Assembly (NCBI RefSeq): GCF_006538725.1 | Contig: NZ_BJLQ01000026.1 | Location: forward strand, 1-50,853 | Origin: Cellulomonas gelida | Lineage (GTDB): Bacteria; Actinomycetota; Actinomycetes; Actinomycetales; Cellulomonadaceae | Length of the DNA: 50,853 bases | Direction of reading: 5' to 3' | In this document: positions 7,763-14,416 of the stretch, in pieces | How the letters are laid out: each line of letters starts with the position of its first letter | Position numbering within the stretch: the stretch's first letter is position 1 | The notes under the pieces: generated by a model | What the model was told of the DNA's origin: nothing | Database searches by the model: none | Seen by the model: only the letters and a program-made list of their open reading frames with translations | Program-made: the position numbers and the translations under genes

Positions 7763-9070
7763 TCAGCTGCGCGGCCGCGCCTTGACGGCTGTCCCGTCGG
7801 ACCAGACGTTGCCGGACAGGACGAGCGCGTTGAGCGTCGCCTGGTCCGCGACGATCGCGCAGCCGGCGTGGATCTGGGTCCGGGTGAACACGTTGCTCTT
7901 CAGCGCCACGGGGCTGATCTGGCCGTACCCCTTCTCGGCGAGGTTCACCGCGCAGCCTCCGTCGCTGATGTGGTTGCCCACCATCGAGAGGTTGCTGACC
8001 GCACCCTGGTCCTGCGTGACCATCACCGACGCACTGTGCGAGCCGGAGAACGTGTTGCGCAGCAGCTTGATGCCGTCGCCCTTGCTGATCTGGACGTTGT
8101 CGTCGTGCGTCCAGTCACCGCCCTGGTTCGGGTCGTTCGCGAACCGCACGTTGTCGTGCAACCACGAGTCCTGCACCAGGACGTCGCCGTCCGTGACCAT
8201 GAGCTGGTCGGTCACCGTGTGGATGTCCACCCGCGTGAGCGTGAAGTTGCTGCCGATGACGCCGCGCAGGTGAGGCGAGGGGATCCGCGCGTAGAGCTCG
8301 GAGTCCTCGATCGTGACGCTGCCGCTGCCCTGCACCATCACGAGGGCGATGCTGGCGCTGACCGCACGGCCGTTGATCACCGAGTTGCGGATGACCGTGC
8401 CGGGCGCCTGGACCCAGACGATGCCGCGGATCTCCTTGCCGTCGATGACGGTGCCGGGCTCGGTGACCTTCACGTCGCCGTCGACGACCGTCAGGCGCGT
8501 GCCGGTGGGGACGCCCGTGTTGCCGGGCCCGGGACGCCCGGTGGACGGCGCGCTCGGCGACGGGCTGGGCGTGCTCGGCGGGCGCGTCGGGGACGTCGTC
8601 GGCTGCGGGGCCGGGCTGGTGCTCGGCGCGGGCGACGGCGTGGCCGAGGCTGTCGGGCTCGGCGACGCGGTCGCGCCGGGGCTGGGGGTCGTCGACGGGC
8701 TCGGGGCCGGGGTCGTGATGCCCGGCCGGTTCCGGGAGATCGGCTGGTCGACGCCCTCGCACCGCCAGAAGCGGACCAGGCAGACGGTCGCCTGGTTGCG
8801 TCCCTCGTCGGCGTTCTCGAACCGCACCTCGGTACCGAGGGACCCGGCCGCGGACGAGCCGCCCGCGGCTCCCGCAGCGGCACCGCCGTCGGTCGCACCG
8901 GCCGGTGCGACGCCGTCAGCGAGGGGCGCCGGACGGGCGGCGACGTGGGGCGCCGGGGCACCGACCTCGTCGAGGACGACCTGGGCCGAGGCCATGCCGC
9001 CGGCGACCATGCCGACCAAGAGCGCGCCGACGACGGTCGCGACCGCCGAGAGTGCTCGTTGTCCGATCAT
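7763..9070 (-). CDS. Secreted right-handed parallel beta-helix protein
   Basis: The ORF is open further upstream, but the start ATG at 9070 puts a clean export signal at the N-terminus (MIGQRALSAVATVVGALLVG, cleavage near ASA-Q), giving 435 residues. After a low-complexity mature N-terminus comes a Pro/Ser/Thr-rich linker of about 60 residues (nt about 8520-8730), then a C-terminal region of about 230 residues rich in short repeats such as GTVIDGKEIRG, VIRNSVING, VTIEDSELYA and VQDSWLHDN. This is the pattern of parallel beta-helix (pectate-lyase-like) folds. The same C-terminal domain occurs in the protein at 11825-14359 with matching motifs in the same order. Role unknown; a polysaccharide lyase, epimerase or binding protein for the locus product is possible. 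Confidence 0.82.
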   Translation of the reverse strand: MIGQRALSAVATVVGALLVGMVAGGMASAQVVLDEVGAPAPHVAARPAPLADGVAPAGATDGGAAAGAAGGSSAAGSLGTEVRFENADEGRNQATVCLVRFWRCEGVDQPISRNRPGITTPAPSPSTTPSPGATASPSPTASATPSPAPSTSPAPQPTTSPTRPPSTPSPSPSAPSTGRPGPGNTGVPTGTRLTVVDGDVKVTEPGTVIDGKEIRGIVWVQAPGTVIRNSVINGRAVSASIALVMVQGSGSVTIEDSELYARIPSPHLRGVIGSNFTLTRVDIHTVTDQLMVTDGDVLVQDSWLHDNVRFANDPNQGGDWTHDDNVQISKGDGIKLLRNTFSGSHSASVMVTQDQGAVSNLSMVGNHISDGGCAVNLAEKGYGQISPVALKSNVFTRTQIHAGCAIVADQATLNALVLSGNVWSDGTAVKARPRS

Positions 9071-9114
9071 CGCCCCAGGTTCTCTGTCCGGCTGCTTCAC
9101 TGTCCGACTGCGCG

Positions 9115-9141
9115 ACGACGGCGCTGCGAGGGCGCCGTCGT
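9115..9141. other. Perfect 10-bp hairpin in the leader of the beta-helix gene
   Basis: ACGACGGCGC (9115-9124) and its exact complement (9132-9141) flank a 7-nt loop, about 45 bases upstream of the start of the minus-strand beta-helix gene. It may act in the leader RNA or as an attenuator. Confidence 0.45.
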
Positions 9142-9292
9142 TGGTTCGGGAGCCTAGGGCGAGCACACGGACGAGTGAATGGGACCCGGCGATCGGGTGT
9201 CCTGATCGCCGGCGGACGGGCGAGCGCCTGGACGCGCGCCACGCGGGCCCACCAGGCATGACGGCGCAATCGTGACATCGCCGACATCGAGA

Positions 9293-9308
9293 TGTGACCT
9301 TCGTCACA
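9293..9308. promoter_or_regulatory. Crp/GlxR-type operator candidate (perfect palindrome)
   Basis: TGTGA-CCTTCG-TCACA matches the Crp/GlxR consensus TGTGA-N6-TCACA exactly. It lies in the 268-bp gap between the end of the CDP-alcohol phosphotransferase gene and the start of the beta-helix gene, about 225 bp upstream of the latter. Function is inferred from the consensus only. Confidence 0.6.
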
Positions 9309-9338
9309 GCCGTTATCGAATTGCGACCAAACCGACAA

Positions 9339-10085
9339 TCAGGAGAGCTCGCGGAACCACTTCACCAGGGCCGCGAGGACGAACAGGGTCGTGGCCAGCA
9401 CGAGAGCGCCGTACACGACGAGGAACGCGACGGGCAGACCGAGCAGCAGGAACGACAGGCACAGGACGCCGTAGTCCGTGGGCACCAGGAGCAGTGCGCG
9501 CAACCGGCCCGCCTGCCCCGGCTCCGCGACGCTCGTCGTCCCGCGCGCGCGGCGCATCTGCTCAGTGAGGATCATCGCGAAGAACAGCACGGTGCCGACG
9601 ACCGCGTGCAGCAGCGGGATCGCGAGCCACCCGTCGTCGACGGCGTCGAACCGGTAGAGCCCGACGAGCAGCGCGAGCGGCAGTGTCACGACCTTCGTGG
9701 CATCCACGACGTGGTCGAGCCACTCGCCCGCCTGGCTCGAGGTGCCCGACAGCCGCGCGACCTGCCCGTCGGCCGAGTCGAGCGCGTAGCCCAGGACGAG
9801 CGCGCCGGCCACGACGACGCCCAGCCACCACGTCTGCGGCAGCAGAGCGAGCAGCGCGATGCCCGTGAACGTCGCGAGCGCGCTGAGACCGGTCACCTGG
9901 TTCGGGGTGAGCCCGCGGGAGTACGCCCACGCGGCCAGGAACCGCCCCAGACGCCGGTTGACGAACCGCGAGTACGCGGGTGCGCCACGTGCGGCCGTCT
10001 TCTGCGCCGCGACCAGGCGCGCGTACGCCTCGCGGTACGAGCTCGACCGGTCGGCCGCGGGCACGGGCGCGGTGCGCTCACTCAC
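9339..10085 (-). CDS. CDP-alcohol phosphatidyltransferase family membrane protein
   Basis: A 248-residue membrane protein with about six hydrophobic segments and the complete family motif: Asp103-x2-Asp106-Gly107-x2-Ala110-Arg111-x8-Gly120-x3-Asp124-x3-Asp128 (DSADGQVAR then GEWLDHVVD). Family members transfer a phospho-alcohol from a CDP-activated donor, releasing CMP, at the membrane. The GTG start at 10085 overlaps the stop of the upstream GT4 gene by 8 bp (GTGAGTGA), so it is translated together with a glycosyltransferase. That context points away from bulk phospholipid synthesis and towards a polysaccharide- or glycolipid-linked phosphodiester, but the substrate cannot be read from sequence. 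Confidence 0.87.
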   Translation of the reverse strand: MSERTAPVPAADRSSSYREAYARLVAAQKTAARGAPAYSRFVNRRLGRFLAAWAYSRGLTPNQVTGLSALATFTGIALLALLPQTWWLGVVVAGALVLGYALDSADGQVARLSGTSSQAGEWLDHVVDATKVVTLPLALLVGLYRFDAVDDGWLAIPLLHAVVGTVLFFAMILTEQMRRARGTTSVAEPGQAGRLRALLLVPTDYGVLCLSFLLLGLPVAFLVVYGALVLATTLFVLAALVKWFRELS

Positions 10086-11313
10086 CGTGCGCCACCGCCG
10101 TCACGGCGACGGACCGGGCACCGTCGCGTCCCGCGTCGCCCCGCCTCCGCACCCGCTGCGGGCCGGGCGCGCTGCGCGCGACCAGGTCGCGGGCCAGCGA
10201 CTCGTACCCCGTCGCGACGTCGTCCCAGTCGAAGTCCCGCGCCCGCTCGCGCAGCGACGCACCCGCCGACGCGGTCGCGGTCGGGTCGGCCTCCGCGGCC
10301 TCGACCGCACGGGCCACTCCCGCGGCGTCGCCGAAGTACTGGCCGTGCTCGCGCAGCACGTCGCGGTTGAAGGAGACGTCGTAGGCGATCGTGGCCGTTC
10401 CGGCACCGATCGCGCGCAGGAGCGACGGGTTCGTCCCGCCGACGCTGTGGCCGTGCACGTACGTCGCGGCGTTGGCGTAGAGCTGGTCGAGCAGCTCGGC
10501 GTCCCACACCCCGCCGAGGAAGCGCACGCGCGGGTCGTCGGCGGCCGCCGCGTGCACCCGGTTCGTGTAGTCGTCCGCGTACGGCGCCGAGCCCACGACG
10601 ACGAGAGGGCGCTCCGCCGCGCTCGCGACATACCCTGCGACCGCGAGCTCGACGTGGTTCTCCGGCTCGAACCGCGCGACGACGAGGTGGTACCCCCCGG
10701 GCGTCAGGTCGAGCTCACCGAGGCGACTCGACTCCTGGGCGATCACCGGCGCGCCGTACGCGAGGTACCGGGTCGGCACACCGAACTCGTCGGTGTAGTA
10801 GCGGGCGATCCCCGGCGCGTCGGCGATCAGCGCGTCCGACCAGCGCACCGCGAGCTCCTCGGCGCGGCGGTAGTAGCGCTGTCCCGTGGGACCCCACTTG
10901 GCACGCTTCCACTCCAGTCCGTCGACGTGGGTCGCGACCGGGATCCGCGCGGTGCGCAGGGCCGGCAGGAGCGGGGCGTTGGCGGCGTTGAAGACGAACG
11001 CGGCGTCGACCCGGTGGCCGAGCACGTGGCCGACCGAGAGCGCCGTGTGGCTCAGCGTCTCCAGGGAGCGCTTGCGCAGCGCGGGCAGCACGACTCGGCG
11101 CATGCCCAGGTAGGTCGGCAGACCCTCGTCGTCCGGGTGCGAGCGGCAATAGACGACGACGCGGTGCCCCCGCTCGGCGAGCCGGCGGCCGACCTCCTCG
11201 ACGGCCGTCTCGAAGCCTCCGTAGCGCGCCGGGACACCGCGCGTGCCGATCATCGCGATCGACAACGGTGCCGGCCGCGGACCGGCCCCCTGCCGTGCCC
11301 TGCCCAACGTCAT
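10078..11313 (-). CDS. Glycosyltransferase family 4 with DUF1972-type N-terminus
   Basis: A 411-residue GT-B protein. The N-terminus reads IAMIGTRGVPARYGGFETAV, the typical opening of the DUF1972/rhamnosyltransferase group of GT4 enzymes found in O-antigen and capsule loci, followed by VVVYCRSH. The C-terminal half has YHLVVARFEPENHVELAVAG, PLVVVGSAPYAD, VRFLGGVWDAELLDQLYANA and the donor-binding YVHGHSVGGTNPSLLRAIGA. ATG at 11313 is preceded by AGGAG about 6 bases upstream. Downstream it overlaps the CDP-alcohol phosphotransferase gene. The upstream gap holds a 17-bp element shared with the sugar transferase gene and two Crp-like palindromes. Confidence 0.88.
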   Translation of the reverse strand: MTLGRARQGAGPRPAPLSIAMIGTRGVPARYGGFETAVEEVGRRLAERGHRVVVYCRSHPDDEGLPTYLGMRRVVLPALRKRSLETLSHTALSVGHVLGHRVDAAFVFNAANAPLLPALRTARIPVATHVDGLEWKRAKWGPTGQRYYRRAEELAVRWSDALIADAPGIARYYTDEFGVPTRYLAYGAPVIAQESSRLGELDLTPGGYHLVVARFEPENHVELAVAGYVASAAERPLVVVGSAPYADDYTNRVHAAAADDPRVRFLGGVWDAELLDQLYANAATYVHGHSVGGTNPSLLRAIGAGTATIAYDVSFNRDVLREHGQYFGDAAGVARAVEAAEADPTATASAGASLRERARDFDWDDVATGYESLARDLVARSAPGPQRVRRRGDAGRDGARSVAVTAVAHGE

Positions 11314-11374
11314 CAGCTCCTGAGGTAGGCGACCTGGTGAGGATATCGACCACTTTGGCGCCGTTCACTGCACC

Positions 11375-11391
11375 TTGTCCGGTTTCACCCG
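11375..11391 (-). promoter_or_regulatory. 17-bp shared element, copy A
   Basis: The + strand reads TTGTCCGGTTTCACCCG, which matches 16 of 17 bases of copy B at 17892-17908. It lies 62-78 bp upstream of the minus-strand GT4 start. Both copies have the same orientation relative to the gene they precede, as expected for a binding site or promoter element. Confidence 0.5.
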
Positions 11392-11461
11392 CTTGGCCCC
11401 GTGCCGAGCCCGGGTACGCCGGCGCCCGGGGGCCCCGCCGCGGCCGGCGGCGCCCCCATTC

Positions 11462-11477
11462 TGTGATGCACGTCACT
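11462..11477. promoter_or_regulatory. Crp/GlxR-type operator candidate
   Basis: TGTGA-TGCACG-TCACT differs from the palindromic consensus at one base only. It is centred 35 bp from a second candidate (11497-11512) in the divergent gap between the GT4 and PKD/beta-helix genes. Confidence 0.5.
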
Positions 11478-11496
11478 TCTTGACGGGTGCGCATTT

Positions 11497-11512
11497 CGTG
11501 ATTCAGGTCACG
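11497..11512. promoter_or_regulatory. Second Crp/GlxR-like palindrome
   Basis: CGTGA-TTCAGG-TCACG keeps the core GTGA-N6-TCAC and is a perfect palindrome in both arms; only the outer bases differ from the consensus. Confidence 0.45.
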
Positions 11513-11824
11513 GGTCAATTCGGACAGATCGCGCAATAGGAGCGATTTGGTGCCGGTTTACGCGATTCGTCGGGGACGGGCACGGGATCTCCACAAGTCC
11601 GAATTGCTCCGCGGTTCGGCGCCTTGACCTGCGGCGTTACCTCCCGTGCTGGGCGAGAAGGGCGTACATAGGCCTTTAGGGCCAGAAATCCCGTCCTTAC
11701 AGACCGGTAACTTTTGAGTCGGTTCCACCGATTGATCCGCCAAGAGGTGCATTTCCTCGGGCGAGGCGACAAAGGCGTCGCGCGTCAATTTCACCCGTTC
11801 TTTCACCCCCTCATGGAGCACGCA

Positions 11825-14359
11825 ATGAAGCACGTCCCCCTGCCCCGCGTGAACGCCGGCACACCGGCCGCGCGGCGCATCGGCGCCACCGCGGTCGCGG
11901 CACTCCTCGCGACCGGGCTCGCGCTGCCCGCACAGGCGGCCGCGACGTCCGCGACCACCGCGACCCCGACCGCGACGGTCTCCCCCACCGTCCGCCACGA
12001 GTGGCGCACGGTCGCGGCCGACACGTTCTCGCGCACGACCTCCGACGGCTGGGGCGCAGCCGAGACCGGCGGCGACTGGCGGCACACCGGCACCGCGACG
12101 CAGTTCTCGACCGTGGGCGGCAAGGGCGTCCTGACGGTGACGCGCGCCGGGTCCACGATCACGTCCGCCCTGCCCTCGGCGACGTCGACGAGCACCGTCC
12201 TGACCGCGACGACGACCGCACAGGCCGCGCAGACGGGCAGCGGGACCCACCTGTCGTACCTCGCACGCCGCGTCGGCGCCGCGAGCTACGGCGCCAAGGT
12301 CCGGCTGCAGGCCTCGGGCGTGAGCACCCTCGCGCTCGTCGAGAGCGGCACGTCGCTGACCACCGCGACGCTGCCCGGGACGTTCGGCGCCGGGGACCCG
12401 ATCACGGTCCGCGTCGAGGCCGCGGGCACCAGCCCGACGACGCTGCGCGCGAAGGCCTGGCGCGCAGGCACCGTCGAGCCGAGCGACTGGACGCTCACCG
12501 CGACGAGCTCGACCGCGGCGCTGCAGACCGCGGGCGACGTCGCTGTGAACTCCTACCTGTCGGGCTCGGTCACGAACCTGCCGCAGCCGTTCGCGTACGA
12601 CGACGTCACGGTGTCGCAGCTCGTCGACGTGCCGAACGCCCTGCCGAACGCGCGCTTCACGAGCACCTCGACGGACCTCGCCGCGACGTTCGACGCCACA
12701 GCCTCCGCGGACGACGACGGCACGATCGCGCAGTACAGCTGGGCGTTCGGCGACGGCGAGATCGCGACCGGTGCCACCGCCGAGCACAGCTACGCGCAGG
12801 CCGGCACCTACGCGGTGACGCTCGCGGTGACCGACAACGACGGCGACACGTCGACCACCACGCAGGACGTCGTCGTCACCGAGCCCGCGCCCCCGGCGCT
12901 CGCCGCGGACGACTTCGACGTCACCCGCACCGGTGGCTGGGGCACGGCCGACGAGGGCGGCGCCTGGACGCACGCCGGCTCGGTCGCCAACTACGCGGTC
13001 GCCACCCCGAACGGCCGCCAGGTCGTCACGGCGGCCGGGTCCACCCGGACGTCCGAGCTCACCGCGGTGTCCAGCACCGAGACGGACCTCACCACGACGG
13101 TGAGCGTCGACAAGCCGGCGACCGGCTCCGGGGTGTACCTCGCGGCGATCGGCCGCAAGGTCGCGACCAACAGCTACAGCGCCCGCGTGCGCCTGCTCGA
13201 CACGGGTGCGGCGCAGCTCGGCGTGGCGATGAACTCCACGACGCTGTCCTCGACCAGCCTCCCCGGCTACTCGACGGGCGACAAGCTGCAGGTCCGCGTG
13301 CAGGTCTCCGGCACCAAGCCCACGACTCTGCGCGCCAAGGCCTGGCGCCAGGGGACGACCGAGCCCGCCGACTGGCAGGTCGTCGCGACCGACAGCACCG
13401 CGTCCCTCCAGACGGCCGGCGGCGTCGGCGTCAGCACCTACGTCGCCAGCAGCGCCACCAACGCGCCGCTGACCGCGCAGTGGACGGACCTGCTCGCGAC
13501 GTCGATCGACGACGACCCGGCCGTGAGCCCGGAGCCCTCGCAGCCCGACGACGACAAGGGTGAGCAGACGCCCGAGACCGGTGCGGCGCAGCCCGGTCCC
13601 ACGAACACCGGCGCACGCCAGAGCGTGTTCTCGAAGGTGCACGAGGGCAACCTCGTGATCAGCACCGACGGCACCGTGATCGACGGCTGGGACATTCGCG
13701 GCTACGTCAATGTCAAGGCGAAGAACGTGGTCATCCGCAACTCCATCATCCGTGGTTCCGTTCCTGCTCAGCGCAATGATCTGGTGCGCGTCCAGGGCGA
13801 CGACTACTCGGTGACGATCGAGGACTCGACGTTGCGCCCGAGCGAGCTGTCGCCGAACGTCGACGGCGTCAAGGGCTGGAACTTCACCCTGCGTCGCGTC
13901 GACATCTCCGACGTCGTCGACCCGGTGCACATCCACGGCGACAACGTGACGGTCGTCGACTCGTGGCTGCACGACAACTCGCACTACGACAACGACCCGA
14001 ACTGGAGCGGTGGCCCGAGCCACGACGACACCATCCAGATCCAGGGTGGTGCGAACATCACGATCCACCACAACACGCTGGAGGACTCCTACAGCGCGGC
14101 ACTGATGATCACGCAGGCGACCGCAGCGGTCACCGGCATCAGGATCACGGACAACTGGATCGACAACGGCGGGTGCAGCATCAACATCGCCGACAACGCG
14201 ACGCGCGGCGCCCTGGCCGGTGCCGTCATCACGGGCAACACGTTCGGCCGCGGCCAGACGTACAAGAACTGCGCCATCCGGGTCCCCACGGCCTGGACGC
14301 TCGACGTGGCCGGGAACGCCTACGTCGACGGTGTGGCGGTCGCGCGCACCAACTTCTGA
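11825..14359 (+). CDS. Secreted PKD-domain and parallel beta-helix protein
   Basis: An 844-residue exported protein. ATG 11825 is chosen over 11813 because GGAG lies 6 bases before it and none precedes the other. Residues 1-39 form a signal peptide ending LPAQA-AA. Two copies of a domain of about 200 residues follow, at about 60-280 and 359-560, each opening with DxF...GWGxA-x2-GG-x-W and sharing TTLRAKAWR-x-GT-x-EP. A PKD domain lies between them (about 283-358: TFDATASADDDGTIAQYSWAF, GDGE, YAQAGTYAVTLAVTDNDGD). After an acidic linker comes a beta-helix of about 245 residues that is paralogous to the one at 7763-9070 (shared GTVIDG, VIRNS, VTIEDS, DSWLHDN, DNDPN/NDPN). The secreted, modular layout suggests binding or processing of the extracellular polysaccharide. 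Confidence 0.87.
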   Translation: MKHVPLPRVNAGTPAARRIGATAVAALLATGLALPAQAAATSATTATPTATVSPTVRHEWRTVAADTFSRTTSDGWGAAETGGDWRHTGTATQFSTVGGKGVLTVTRAGSTITSALPSATSTSTVLTATTTAQAAQTGSGTHLSYLARRVGAASYGAKVRLQASGVSTLALVESGTSLTTATLPGTFGAGDPITVRVEAAGTSPTTLRAKAWRAGTVEPSDWTLTATSSTAALQTAGDVAVNSYLSGSVTNLPQPFAYDDVTVSQLVDVPNALPNARFTSTSTDLAATFDATASADDDGTIAQYSWAFGDGEIATGATAEHSYAQAGTYAVTLAVTDNDGDTSTTTQDVVVTEPAPPALAADDFDVTRTGGWGTADEGGAWTHAGSVANYAVATPNGRQVVTAAGSTRTSELTAVSSTETDLTTTVSVDKPATGSGVYLAAIGRKVATNSYSARVRLLDTGAAQLGVAMNSTTLSSTSLPGYSTGDKLQVRVQVSGTKPTTLRAKAWRQGTTEPADWQVVATDSTASLQTAGGVGVSTYVASSATNAPLTAQWTDLLATSIDDDPAVSPEPSQPDDDKGEQTPETGAAQPGPTNTGARQSVFSKVHEGNLVISTDGTVIDGWDIRGYVNVKAKNVVIRNSIIRGSVPAQRNDLVRVQGDDYSVTIEDSTLRPSELSPNVDGVKGWNFTLRRVDISDVVDPVHIHGDNVTVVDSWLHDNSHYDNDPNWSGGPSHDDTIQIQGGANITIHHNTLEDSYSAALMITQATAAVTGIRITDNWIDNGGCSINIADNATRGALAGAVITGNTFGRGQTYKNCAIRVPTAWTLDVAGNAYVDGVAVARTNF

Positions 14360-14367
14360 CGCCGACC

Positions 14368-14407
14368 GACGAAGGGCGGGCGCGCTCGAGGGCGCCCGCC
14401 CTTCGTC
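14368..14407. terminator. Strong bidirectional terminator hairpin
   Basis: A perfect 16-bp GC-rich stem (14368-14383 with 14392-14407) and an 8-nt loop lie just after the PKD/beta-helix stop and 10 bp before the stop of the convergent DUF4012 gene. No clear T-run, as is usual in high-GC actinobacteria. Confidence 0.78.
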
Positions 14408-14416
14408 ATGCGCGGA

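Larger units (their letters stand above)
11314..11824. other. 511-bp divergent intergenic region of the polysaccharide locus
   Basis: This is the longest gap in the window and is visibly less GC-rich than its surroundings. It separates the minus-strand GT4 gene from the + strand PKD/beta-helix gene. It holds the shared 17-bp element (11375-11391), two Crp-like palindromes (11462-11477, 11497-11512) and a further TTTCACCCG close to the + strand start. No ORF with actinobacterial codon bias was found. The 300 bases before 11825 may include a long leader RNA; I compared them by eye with GEMM and ydaO riboswitch cores and found no match. Confidence 0.5.

Noticed and set aside
11530..11824. c-di-GMP (GEMM) riboswitch upstream of the PKD/beta-helix gene
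   Set aside because: GACAAAGGCGTCG superficially resembles part of the core, but the second conserved half is missing.
11558..14071. 837-codon open frame antisense to the PKD/beta-helix gene
   Set aside because: Valine/arginine/aspartate-rich pseudo-protein; the + strand frame has signal peptide, PKD and beta-helix motifs.
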